Of a stretch of DNA of 64,000 bases, positions 1-9,500 are shown piece by piece; positions within the stretch are counted from its first letter, which is position 1; every line of letters starts with the position of its first letter. The DNA is from Bacteroidota bacterium (lineage in GTDB: Bacteria > Bacteroidota > Bacteroidia > UKL13-3), in assembly GCA_947453415.1 (NCBI GenBank), contig CANGGG010000006.1:1-64000 (forward strand), in the 5' to 3' direction. The position numbers and the translations under genes are program-made. The notes under the pieces were generated by a model that saw only the letters and a list, made by a program, of their open reading frames with translations, was not told where the DNA came from and searched no databases.

Positions 1-509
1 AGTACCTATCCCAAAATGAGCACTGGGTATATTACCTATTAGTAAGGTTGGGAGTCAGCACCGCACTCAGGTTCTCTGACCTATCGAGAATTAAATGGAT
101 TGACGTATTGGGTAAGAAATCACTGGTGATAAGTGAAAAGAAAACCGGAAAGGTTCGTGAGATACCAATTGCACCAGAGTTATCTCAAAACCTTCTTTCG
201 ATTTACAGAAAGGTGGGTGAGCCTTCAACCAACACCCCAATCATCCCATTAACGATTAGAGGTGTAAATAAACAAATTAAAATTCACGCGTGTCGAGCTG
301 GTATAAGAGGAAAGAGAATATCTACCCATACTTGGCGCAAGACATTTGGGCGTGAGGTATGGAAAAGAAACAATCAAAGTGAGGCATCACTGATTAAATT
401 GTCTTATCTGTTCAACCATTCATCAGTTGCCATTACTCGTATTTATCTTGACATTACTCGTGAGGAGGTTCAAGACATGTACGCGATACAGGATATGTTT
501 GTATACTAA
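1..509 (+). CDS. Tyrosine recombinase/integrase, C-terminal catalytic part (5' end outside window)
   Basis: Frame stays open upstream of the listed TTG start to the window edge (YLSQNEHWVYYLLVRLGVSTALRFSDLSRIKW). Catalytic-type motifs: GVSTALRFSDL, HTWRKTFG, LFNHSSVAITRIYLDI. Confidence 0.85.
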   Translation, partial: YLSQNEHWVYYLLVRLGVSTALRFSDLSRIKWIDVLGKKSLVISEKKTGKVREIPIAPELSQNLLSIYRKVGEPSTNTPIIPLTIRGVNKQIKIHACRAGIRGKRISTHTWRKTFGREVWKRNNQSEASLIKLSYLFNHSSVAITRIYLDITREEVQDMYAIQDMFVY

Positions 510-563
510 TTCCTATTTTCTTCTATTCTACCGAAAAAAAAGTTTGTAAATTTATAACTGGAT

Positions 564-1067
564 ATGTTTAAAACGATACTTGAATTCATGATGATTGGAT
601 GTGGGATTTTATTCCTTGTTGGGAGTATTATGGGTATTCGGGAATGGTTTCAAATTAAAAGAGTATCCAAGCTATCTTTATCTCAATTGCCGGTTAAGAA
701 GTCAACCTATTGTCAATTAGTTCTCGATTGGTGCCACGAAAATATTGCTCAATCTAATACCCGTAAACCTAAATTAAGGGTAAACTATTATTCTCATAAG
801 AAATGGGGTGGACTATATTATTCTGGTACACACGAGTGCGTTATTTATGTTAATAGCCACGTTACAATAAAAGACGTAACTAATGCTGTTATACATGAAT
901 ACGTTCATGCCCGACAAAGAAACAAGAACTTTGATAAACTTTACGAAAAGCATCAAAGAGAAGTTGGATACGAAATGAACCCTTTTGAAATTGAAGCAAG
1001 GGAAGTGGCCAAGAAACATGAGACGGAAGCACTATTATGGGTCTGCCGCCAAATTTATATTGGTTAA
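564..1067 (+). CDS. Membrane-anchored putative zinc metallopeptidase (HExxH)
   Basis: N-terminal TM segment; HEYVHARQ motif followed by downstream acidic PFEIEAREVA, typical of gluzincin/SprT-like peptidases. Confidence 0.55.
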   Translation: MFKTILEFMMIGCGILFLVGSIMGIREWFQIKRVSKLSLSQLPVKKSTYCQLVLDWCHENIAQSNTRKPKLRVNYYSHKKWGGLYYSGTHECVIYVNSHVTIKDVTNAVIHEYVHARQRNKNFDKLYEKHQREVGYEMNPFEIEAREVAKKHETEALLWVCRQIYIG

Positions 1068-1166
1068 ATAAATCAGGCAAGCGTCTATTTTAGATGGTTT
1101 TTAGTTCTCTAAGACATTTGAAATTTATACAGAATACCATAATCAATTAAGGAAAAATAGCTGCAA

Positions 1167-1219
1167 CTTTCGTCAATAAGGGGAGCAAAAGCCAATCGTT
1201 AATTACGATTGGCTTTTTT
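1167..1219. repeat. 53-bp direct repeat, copy 1 (contains a terminator-like palindrome)
   Basis: CTTTCGTCAATAAGGGGAGCAAAAGCCAATCGTTAATTACGATTGGCTTTTTT, identical to 2019-2071. Confidence 0.95.
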
Positions 1220-1237
1220 GTTTGTAGAAATCATTAT

Positions 1238-1268
1238 TTTGTTTTCTATTAGAAAACATTTACTTTTG
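1238..1268 (+). promoter_or_regulatory. Bacteroidota-type promoter with overlapping palindromic operator for the higBA-like module
   Basis: TTTG (1238-1241)-N19-TACTTTTG (1261-1268). Perfect palindrome GTTTTCTA-T-TAGAAAAC at 1241-1257 between the two elements. Confidence 0.7.
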
Positions 1269-1272
1269 CCAA

Positions 1273-1584
1273 GTGTTCAATATCATTACCAGAAGAACTT
1301 TGTTAGCTTATGCCGAAAAATATCCATTAGCTGCTAATGCGCTGTATGAGTGGTATCATGAATTGGTAAAATCGGATTTTAAAAACTTCAATGCTTTAAA
1401 ATCTGTTTATGGTTCTGCAAGTTTGGCCGGAGATGATAGGATAGTTTTCAATATTATGGGAAATAAGTTTAGGCTTGTGGTTCGCATTGTTTTTGAATAT
1501 AAAGCTATACAAATTAAGTGGTTTGGAACACACAAGGAATACGATAAAATAAATGTATCAACTATTCAACATCAAATAAAATAA
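1273..1584 (+). CDS. higB: HigB-family toxin
   Basis: MFNIITRRTLLAYAEKYPLA... resembles HigB toxins (mRNA interferase fold); GTG start; overlaps an antitoxin ORF by 1 nt. Confidence 0.8.
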   Translation: MFNIITRRTLLAYAEKYPLAANALYEWYHELVKSDFKNFNALKSVYGSASLAGDDRIVFNIMGNKFRLVVRIVFEYKAIQIKWFGTHKEYDKINVSTIQHQIK

Positions 1585-1940
1585 TGGAACTGTCAGTTAT
1601 AAAAAATAAAACTCAATATGAAACATACCTGAAATGGGTTGATGAAATGTTTGATAAAAAAATATTGCCAAATTCAACAAATGGAAAAAAAATAGAAGTG
1701 GCTTTGTTGCTTATTAAACAATACGAAGATGCCCATTTCTCTATCCCTTATCCTGATCCTCTTGAAACTATTAAACTAAAAATGACTGAGCTTGGATTAA
1801 AAAACAAAGACTTGGCATGTAAAATTGGAAGTAAAGGTTATGTCTCATCTCTGTTAAGTGGACGAAAACCATTAACATTGAAATTAGCTAAAATTTTTCA
1901 TCAAGAATTAAATATTCCCGCTGAGGTATTTTTCGCTTAA
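1584..1940 (+). CDS. higA: HigA-like XRE antitoxin
   Basis: C-terminal HTH (LGLKNKDLACKIGSKGYVSSLLSGRKPLTLKLAKIFHQEL); coupled to the toxin. Confidence 0.8.
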   Translation: MELSVIKNKTQYETYLKWVDEMFDKKILPNSTNGKKIEVALLLIKQYEDAHFSIPYPDPLETIKLKMTELGLKNKDLACKIGSKGYVSSLLSGRKPLTLKLAKIFHQELNIPAEVFFA

Positions 1941-2018
1941 AAGTCAATTATTCAATATAAATCTGAAACTCCTAATTTTCTAATAATTCCATATACAATT
2001 AACTCATTTTGCTTGCAT

Positions 2019-2071
2019 CTTTCGTCAATAAGGGGAGCAAAAGCCAATCGTTAATTACGATTGGCTTTTTT
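2019..2071. repeat. 53-bp direct repeat, copy 2
   Basis: Identical to 1167-1219, 852 bp downstream; brackets the higBA-like module. Confidence 0.95.
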
Positions 2072-2132
2072 TGTTTTAATTGGTTTGAAGTGCTTATATA
2101 TTTTTATCTTTGAATTTAAAAAATATCAACCC

Positions 2133-2549
2133 ATGAAAATCCTATTTTATACAATCACATTTTTTTTTACTTCCAATGTATTGGCGCAAGCAGTAAAAAT
2201 AAAAGATGCCTATGGCAATAAAGTGGTGTATATAGATGGAAATACCCTACGGGCAAAAGATGCCTATGGCAATCAATTATTCTACCTAGATGGACAAACC
2301 ATTCGGTCGAAAGATGCTTATGGTGAAAAACTGTATTTTATAGATGGACAAAGCATCCGTTCAAAAGATGCATATGGACAAAAACTATACTATTTTGATG
2401 GCAATACCATTCGGTCGAAAGATGCTTATGGTGAAAAACTATATTATATAGATGGACAAACTTTAAAATACAAAGATGCCTATGGAAGTAAAGTTTATTA
2501 TTTTGAAGGCATTCCAGAAAAATGGGTAATAGTTTGCCTAATCAGATAA
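2133..2549 (+). CDS. Secreted 18-aa repeat protein (DAYG repeats)
   Basis: ATG at 2133 gives signal peptide MKILFYTITFFFTSNVLAQ, then six tandem KDAYGxKLYYIDGxTIRS units. Confidence 0.75.
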   Translation: MKILFYTITFFFTSNVLAQAVKIKDAYGNKVVYIDGNTLRAKDAYGNQLFYLDGQTIRSKDAYGEKLYFIDGQSIRSKDAYGQKLYYFDGNTIRSKDAYGEKLYYIDGQTLKYKDAYGSKVYYFEGIPEKWVIVCLIR

Positions 2550-2739
2550 ATTACAATGTTAGATGTTATCCAAATGCATCTGGATTGAATGTTAAATTGA
2601 TTGGTTTAATTCGTTATTCATATCACAATGAGTTTATCCAAATATCCCACTTATTAATTACTATTGCTAATTACAAATTCTCATTTCCCAATGCCCAATG
2701 CTCAGCGCCCTTAATCCATTATATAAACAGGCACAAAAA

Positions 2740-2770
2740 AAAACCGAATCAATTAAACTGATTCGGTTTT
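2740..2770. terminator. Bidirectional terminator between convergent genes
   Basis: AAAACCGAATCA-ATTAAAC-TGATTCGGTTTT, flanked by A/T runs. Confidence 0.8.
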
Positions 2771-2787
2771 TATTTTTATAATTAAAA

Positions 2788-4230
2788 TTATTTTCTTCCT
2801 TTTTTAGTTTGGCTACCTAATCTATCCATTACACAACGGAAACCAATAGTTGAAGTAGCTTGTTCTTGGTCTAAATATCTTCTGTTACCAGGACTTAACC
2901 AATATGCTCTATCGTTCCAGCTTCCGCCTTTATAAACTCTAGCAGCATTGTCAATTAAAGAAGTAATACCATATTCGTATTTTTGATCGATATCTCCTTC
3001 ATATTTCAACTCATCTCTGTAACCAATATTATCCGCTTTTTTATAATTACGTCTTTTAATATTTTCAGCTTCTGATACATCTCTGTATTTAATTCTACCT
3101 AAGCTATCTTTTTCAGTAATATTACCGTCCGCATCTCTTTCTTGTGTTTGGTAATTATTTCCTCTGAACGACATGTTATCATTATTATCTTCTAATGATA
3201 AAGGTCTATAAATATCCATTACCCATTCGCTTACATTTCCAGCCATGTGGTATAAACCAAAATCGTTAGGAATATAAAATGCATCTTTAACAGCAGAAGT
3301 GTATGAAGCATTGTCATTTAAATTACCAGCAATACCTTTGTAATCTCCTCTTCCTCTAACATAATTTGCATACATTCTACCACGAGTTTTTTCTGTATCA
3401 CCTCTACGTAATGTTAAACCAGCCCAAGGATATATTTTACGAGAATCAACGTTTTCGTTATAAGATGCTGTTCTATAAGCCACACTTGCATATTCCCATT
3501 CAGCTTCTGTTGGCAAACGGTAAATAGGTAATAATATACCATCTTCCATTTTCACATCACGCTTTTTACCACCAGGTGTATAATCTTTTAATTGTTTTTT
3601 TATGTCGATAGGAGTTAAACCTAACATATAAGCTTCAGTATTAAAAGTCTCATCGTTTTGTTTATTAATATTGCTATTTTTCATTAAGCCTTCTCTGATC
3701 ATAATGTATTCATTCACACGGTCAGATCTCCATTTACAAAACTCAGAGGCTTGTAACCAACTTACACCAACAACAGGATAATCGCGGTATGCAGGATAAC
3801 GTAAATAATAATTTACATAAGGTTCGTTATAAGAAAGTTTTGCTCTCCAAACCAAAGTATCAGGCAAAGCAGAAGTTGCAATAATTGGATTTTCCGCACC
3901 ATATGCTCTAGTTAACCAATATACATATTCTAAATATTGAAAATTGGTTACTTCAGTTTCATCCATATAGAAACTATTCACAGACATACGTCTTTTAGTA
4001 TTGTTTCTATCATAAGTTACATCTTGTTCCGATGCACCCATTACAAAAGTTCCACCTTCAATAAACACTAAACCCGGACCAGTTTCTTGGTCTTTGAATT
4101 TATGTTTTTCAAATCCACCCCATTTGGAGTCATTGTATTTCCAGCCAGTAGTGCCTGATTTTTGTGAACATGCTGAAAACAACATAGTAGTTGCAAATGA
4201 TGCTAACAATAATTTATTTACTAATTTCAT
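2788..4230 (-). CDS. gldJ: Gliding motility lipoprotein GldJ (FGE-sulfatase-like)
   Basis: Lipobox SAC; GPGLVFIEGGTFVMG, YMDETEVTNFQYLEY, LPDTLVWR, YPVVGVSWLQASEFCKWR, GLYHMAGNVSEWVMD, GGSWNDRAYWLSPGNRRYLDQEQATSTIGFRCVMDR. Confidence 0.9.
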   Translation of the reverse strand: MKLVNKLLLASFATTMLFSACSQKSGTTGWKYNDSKWGGFEKHKFKDQETGPGLVFIEGGTFVMGASEQDVTYDRNNTKRRMSVNSFYMDETEVTNFQYLEYVYWLTRAYGAENPIIATSALPDTLVWRAKLSYNEPYVNYYLRYPAYRDYPVVGVSWLQASEFCKWRSDRVNEYIMIREGLMKNSNINKQNDETFNTEAYMLGLTPIDIKKQLKDYTPGGKKRDVKMEDGILLPIYRLPTEAEWEYASVAYRTASYNENVDSRKIYPWAGLTLRRGDTEKTRGRMYANYVRGRGDYKGIAGNLNDNASYTSAVKDAFYIPNDFGLYHMAGNVSEWVMDIYRPLSLEDNNDNMSFRGNNYQTQERDADGNITEKDSLGRIKYRDVSEAENIKRRNYKKADNIGYRDELKYEGDIDQKYEYGITSLIDNAARVYKGGSWNDRAYWLSPGNRRYLDQEQATSTIGFRCVMDRLGSQTKKGRK

Positions 4231-4365
4231 GGTATAAGTTAATTACTTTAAAGTTTCCAAATATAACGGAATTTGGTAATTATGTGTATAAAAATACTTT
4301 TTTTTGAAAAAAAAGTATTATCTATTGAAAATGAGGATGGTTTGTTATGTAAAATTAATGAAAAT

Positions 4366-5370
4366 TTACAATTCAGGGCATTTAATTGGTCTTCCCATCC
4401 TACTTCTTGTTCTTGTTTTGGTTTTAATATCAAAACCTAAAGATATTTCGTGGCTTCCAACTGTAGCCGTTCTAGCATTCGATATGGTTAAATCATAGCT
4501 ATAGCCTACCCTAAAATTTTGAAAACGTAAGCCTAATAAAAATATAATTGCATCAGAATTTCTACTTGTTTGTCTAAACCACACGCCAGCTGTTAAAGCT
4601 TGTTTTTTAATATACGTTCCAACATTTACTTGGTAAAAATCGCGTTGACTCATGAATAACAAATTTGGAGAAAGGTAAATTCGGTTGCTTTCAAACCTCG
4701 ATTTCTTTAAATCAATATTCGCACCCATATGTGCAGTATATCTTCTAGGTAAAATATAAGGTTCGGCTATTGAATTTGATAAAACAAATGACTGATTTGG
4801 TTCTGTTAAATTATTTACTGCAAAACCTGCATAAAAATTTTCACTGTAAATTAAAGCACCTGCAGAAAAATTAGGAAATAATATTAACTCACTTGGTCTA
4901 ATTTCGGCAGAAGGTTTTCCTGTATATCCCAATACTGGATCTAATTGATCTCCAAAAATAAATTTGTTAAAGTCGTAAGACTTTTGTTGAATTTCAGCTT
5001 TTAAACCAAAATTGGCATTCCAATTTCTACTGATGGGCAAATTATAAGAATAAATTCCTCCAATTGATAAAGTTGTTAAATATCCGTCACCTGCTTGGTC
5101 AATAGCAACAATGGCTCCTAGTCCACTTTGCATTTTTGGAACATATGCATCTACTGAAGTTACTGAGGTTCTATATGTTTTATTTAAACCTGTATATTGA
5201 TTTCTTGCATTGGTTGCAATTCGAATTTTTTTTGCAGCACCGGCAAAAGCTGGATTGGTGTATATTGGTGAAGCATAGAATTGACTTAATTGCGGATCTT
5301 GCGCAAAAGCATTTAAAAATACAAACATAAATGCTGTACTCAAAAACAATCTTTCCATCAATTTATTCAT
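4366..5370 (-). CDS. PorP/SprF family type IX secretion membrane protein
   Basis: AQDPQLSQFYASPIYTNPAFAGA signature; beta-barrel-like sequence. Confidence 0.9.
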   Translation of the reverse strand: MNKLMERLFLSTAFMFVFLNAFAQDPQLSQFYASPIYTNPAFAGAAKKIRIATNARNQYTGLNKTYRTSVTSVDAYVPKMQSGLGAIVAIDQAGDGYLTTLSIGGIYSYNLPISRNWNANFGLKAEIQQKSYDFNKFIFGDQLDPVLGYTGKPSAEIRPSELILFPNFSAGALIYSENFYAGFAVNNLTEPNQSFVLSNSIAEPYILPRRYTAHMGANIDLKKSRFESNRIYLSPNLLFMSQRDFYQVNVGTYIKKQALTAGVWFRQTSRNSDAIIFLLGLRFQNFRVGYSYDLTISNARTATVGSHEISLGFDIKTKTRTRSRMGRPIKCPEL

Positions 5371-5382
5371 ACTTTGAAAATA

Positions 5383-6405
5383 TTAAAAATCAGGACAAGT
5401 CATTGGTCTTGGATTTCTTCTTCTTACTTTTTTACGTAATTCAAAAGCCAAAGATACTTCGTAAGAACTTGCAGCTCCAGCACTGGCATTAGAAACTGTG
5501 CCATCATAAGAAAAACCTATTTTAACTTTTTCAGTACGAATACCAATAATGGCAATGATAGCATCTGTATTAACAAAAGTTTCTCTTACATATAAACCGC
5601 CAACTAATGAGCCTTTGCTAATATACATTCCTAAATTTAACTGAGAAGCTGGCTTACCCTGAAAATTTTGTTGCATATATATTACGTTAGGATATAAATA
5701 TGATGACTTGTTTTTCATTCTGCTTTCATTAATTGGATAAATAAAACCAACATGACCAGTAAATCTTCTATATATACTTACATTTACATCTCCACTTCCA
5801 TTTAAATTGAATGATTGGTTTGGCTCAGTTATATTATGAGCAGCAATACCAAAATAGAAGTTTTTACTGTAACCTAAAATTCCAGCTGCAAAATTTACAA
5901 TATTTGTTTTTCCCTCTGGTGTTCCTAAGGGTTCAGCTTTTAAATTACCATCGTATCCGCCTTGTCCTAATTGCGAACGCCAAAGAAATTTAGTGAAATC
6001 AACCGATTTCTGCATAAAGCCAGCTTGTAGCGCCATTCTAAGTGAAAACTTTCGGCTTACAGGAATTAAGTATGAATAAGCAAAGTTAGTTCCAACTGTT
6101 CTTAAAGTTCCCGTACCTTGTTCATCGTAATGTGCTTGAATGGCTATTCCACCATTGATGGCTTCAAAATGTTCATCATAACTTGCATTAACAGTTGTAA
6201 ATGAACCAGAAATTCCTGGCCATTGGTTACGAGTATTTAAAACCAAGCGCCCTACAGTACTAGAACCAGCAAATGCGGGATTTGTATATGTTGGGCAAGC
6301 GTAAAACTGCGAAAATTGAGGGTCCTGAGCATATGCTCGCACACTTATTATCAGCGGTAATATGTATGTAAGTATTCTGCGCAGCGCAGTTTTGCTAAAT
6401 GTCAT
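5383..6405 (-). CDS. PorP/SprF family type IX secretion membrane protein
   Basis: AQDPQFSQFYACPTYTNPAFAGSS signature; tandem paralogue of the adjacent gene. Confidence 0.9.
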   Translation of the reverse strand: MTFSKTALRRILTYILPLIISVRAYAQDPQFSQFYACPTYTNPAFAGSSTVGRLVLNTRNQWPGISGSFTTVNASYDEHFEAINGGIAIQAHYDEQGTGTLRTVGTNFAYSYLIPVSRKFSLRMALQAGFMQKSVDFTKFLWRSQLGQGGYDGNLKAEPLGTPEGKTNIVNFAAGILGYSKNFYFGIAAHNITEPNQSFNLNGSGDVNVSIYRRFTGHVGFIYPINESRMKNKSSYLYPNVIYMQQNFQGKPASQLNLGMYISKGSLVGGLYVRETFVNTDAIIAIIGIRTEKVKIGFSYDGTVSNASAGAASSYEVSLAFELRKKVRRRNPRPMTCPDF

Positions 6406-6543
6406 TTTTATTTCGTTTGTCTTTTTAGTAAAATATAAATTATTTTATTAATTTATATAAGGCTTAAAATACTTTTTTAGTATGTTTGTTCGTTGTATTT
6501 TCTCTACAACTATTTTTCAATTATAATAAATTTCAGATTTTAT

Positions 6544-9500
6544 ATGCAATTTTTCTTCAAAGAAATAAAAATAAAAGTTTTAACAAGTGTGTTATTTGGT
6601 ACTTTAATATTTGGTAATCATGTATTTGCCTACCAAATAATAAAAAATGTCATATTTGATTGGCAGACTCCAAAATCAGCAAAATCGGGCGAATTTCAAA
6701 CATTTTTCCTTAAAGCGAGTTACGAAAGTGAGTTTGGTTTGATCCCAATTTATCAAAATAAATTGGGAAAATGTGGCACTGAAATCATCAATTCAAAAAT
6801 TGTTGATATTATTTTAGAAGACGAAAAAATAATAAATAAAGATTTAAAAAACATTAGTAATTTAAGCTTGGAACTAAATACTAATATTGGTTTTGAAAAA
6901 CGTCAAGCATATTTATTTGTAAAAATGATTCCTTACGTAAAAGTTGGAAACGTTTTAAAAAGAGTGATTTCTTGTACCATACAAATTGAAACAAATAATT
7001 TGTTTGAATTACCCAAATATTTGGGGAAAACTAATTATACTGCAAATTCTGTTTTGGCAAACGGTCAATGGTATAAAATAGCTACCATGAATAATGCAGT
7101 TCATAGAATTGATTATACTTTTTTAAAGAATTTAGGAATGAATATTGATGCAATTGACCCAAGAAATATAAAATTATATGGCAACGGAGCAGGCATGCTA
7201 CCCGAAAGAAATGCAGATTTTAGGTATGATGATTTACAAGAAAATGCCATTGTTATTCAAGGTGAAAGTGACGGAAAATTCAATGCAAATGATTATATAT
7301 TATTTTATGGCCAAAGTCAAAAAGAAGTTTGGAAATACAATGGCTCCAACCAAGTTTTTAATAATCAACCCAATTTATATTCCGATACTACTTATTATTA
7401 TATTACCATTTCTAATAACATAGGCAAACGAATTTCATCTATTCCATCAGCTACAAACGTTAATTATAATACTTCCACTTATGATGCTTTGGTACATCAT
7501 GAAGAAGATATTACCAATTTTGTAAAAACAGGAAGAAACTGGTATGGCGAAGATTTTAACCGTCAGCCTCAGCGAACATTTACTAATATAATTTCTGATA
7601 TAGATACTTCCGCAAATGTTATTTTCCAATCAAATATTGCAGGTAGAGCATCGCAAACAAATGGATTTGATGTAACTATCAATAACCTATTTTATTTAAA
7701 CCATACCTGCTCCGGTTTGTCATTGGCTTACGATGGCATTTATGCCGATATAAACTATAAAACTTTAACATTTAAACCCAATACTAACCGATTTGATATT
7801 AACTATTCATATACCGGACCAGTGGCGCAAGGTGCAAACGGTTGGCTTGATTTTTATACCATTAATGCAAGGGCTTTTTTGAAAAATGCTGGTAAACAAA
7901 TATTATTGAGTGATAAAAATGCCGTTGCCAATGGCAATATTGCTCAATATAATTTTTCTACAACCAGAAATTTAAGCATTTGGGATGTAAGTAATCCAAC
8001 TCAAATATTTACTATTCAAGGAATTTTTGATGTAACAACTAGTCAATTTAATTTTGCGGCAAATGCTGATAGTTTGCGTTGGTTCATGGCCTTTGACAAT
8101 TCAAATTTTATAAAACCTATTAGCATTGGAAAAGTAGCAAATCAAAATATTCATGCCTTAAGTGCAGTGCAAGGAATTATTATTTCTCATGCTGATTTTT
8201 TAAGTGAAGCAAAACGATTGGCCGATTACCATAAACAAAAAAACGGATTGAATATTCATGTAATAAACGTTACTGATATTTACAATGAATTCAGCAGCGG
8301 AAGTCAAGATGTAAGTGCTATTAGAGACATGCTACGTATGTTTTATCAAAAATATACTTCTCCAAATGATCAATTAAAATATGTTACTTTAATGGGAAGA
8401 GCTAGCTACGATTACAAAGGTAATTTTAGTAAAACAAAAACAGGTTTTGTAAACACCAATTATATTCCAACTTATGAGGAAGTAAATAGCAACGATCCAG
8501 GTTCGTTTTGCACCGATGATTTTTTTGTTTGTTTGGATGACAATGAAGGAAATTTTGCTATTAACAGAAATGCTGGGGACTTAATGGATTTAGGCATTGG
8601 CAGATTACCAATAGTAAACATTGAACAGGCAAAAGGTATTGTAGACAAAGTAATTTATTATGAAACAAAAAGTAGTTATGGCGACTGGAGAAACAAATTT
8701 ACTTTTATAGCTGATGACGAATGGACAGAATATCAAATTGATTTTATGAAAACTGCAGAATATTTGAATAATACTTATTTAAGTAGATTTCAAAAATTCA
8801 ATATCCAAAAAATATATGCAAATTCCTACGAACCTTTATCCACTGCAGGTGGGAAACGTTTTCCTCAGGTGAATACTGCAATTACAAATTCCATGAATAA
8901 AGGCAGTTTAGTTATTAATTATATTGGCCATGGTGGTGAAGTAGGTTGGAGTGCAAGAAGGATTTTAAATGTAGATGAAATTAATGCTTGGAATGTAAAA
9001 GAAAACATGCCTTTATTAATGACAGCTACTTGCGAATTCAGTAGGTTTGACGATCCTAGCAGGCTGGCTGCAGGTGAATTGGCAATGATTAATCCTAATG
9101 GAGGACCGATTGCATTATTTACTACTGTTAGATTGGTTTATTCAAGTAGCAATGATGCATTAAATGATAAATTTAACAGCCAATTAGGATTAGATTCCGG
9201 AGCTATTTTACATCCTAAAACTTTTGGTGAATTAATTTTGCAAACCAAAAATTTATATGCTACAGGCAATACCAGAAACTTTACCTTATTAGGCGACCCC
9301 ATGTTACAATTAGCATTGCCAAAATACAATGTAAAAACAACATCCATTAATAATAAATCTATTGGTGTTTTTAATGATACCATCAAAGCATTGAGCAAGG
9401 TAACAATTAAAGGAAGTGTATTGGATGAAAACAATAATTTAATGAGTAATTTTAACGGAATAGTTTACCCAACTGTTTTTGACAAAGAGTCGGAATACCC

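Noticed and set aside
1162-1220. tRNA or tmRNA 3'-end as attachment site
   Set aside because: No T-arm (GTTCRANYC) or CCA-end pattern; the palindrome looks like a terminator instead.
1167-2071. Classical integron attC sites around the toxin-antitoxin module
   Set aside because: No convincing GTTRRRY/RYYYAAC core pair was found in the repeat, and the upstream recombinase is not recognisably IntI. Kept only as an unknown direct-repeat cassette.
2190-2510. CRISPR-like repeat array
   Set aside because: The 54-bp periodicity is in-frame coding repeats (KDAYG units), with no unique spacers.
2522-2761. 79-aa plus-strand ORF after the repeat protein
   Set aside because: Overlaps the end of the repeat-protein gene and runs into the terminator; low-complexity, no recognisable features.
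9138-9434. Antisense ORF (98 aa) inside porU
   Set aside because: Overlaps a well-supported CDS and has no recognisable family. Other antisense ORFs (813-1019, 889-1080, 4304-4498, 5136-5330, 5811-5993, 7178-7423, 9608-9923, 18308-18601, 21173-21463, 27364-27827, 57234-57571, 61746-61961) were rejected for the same reason.
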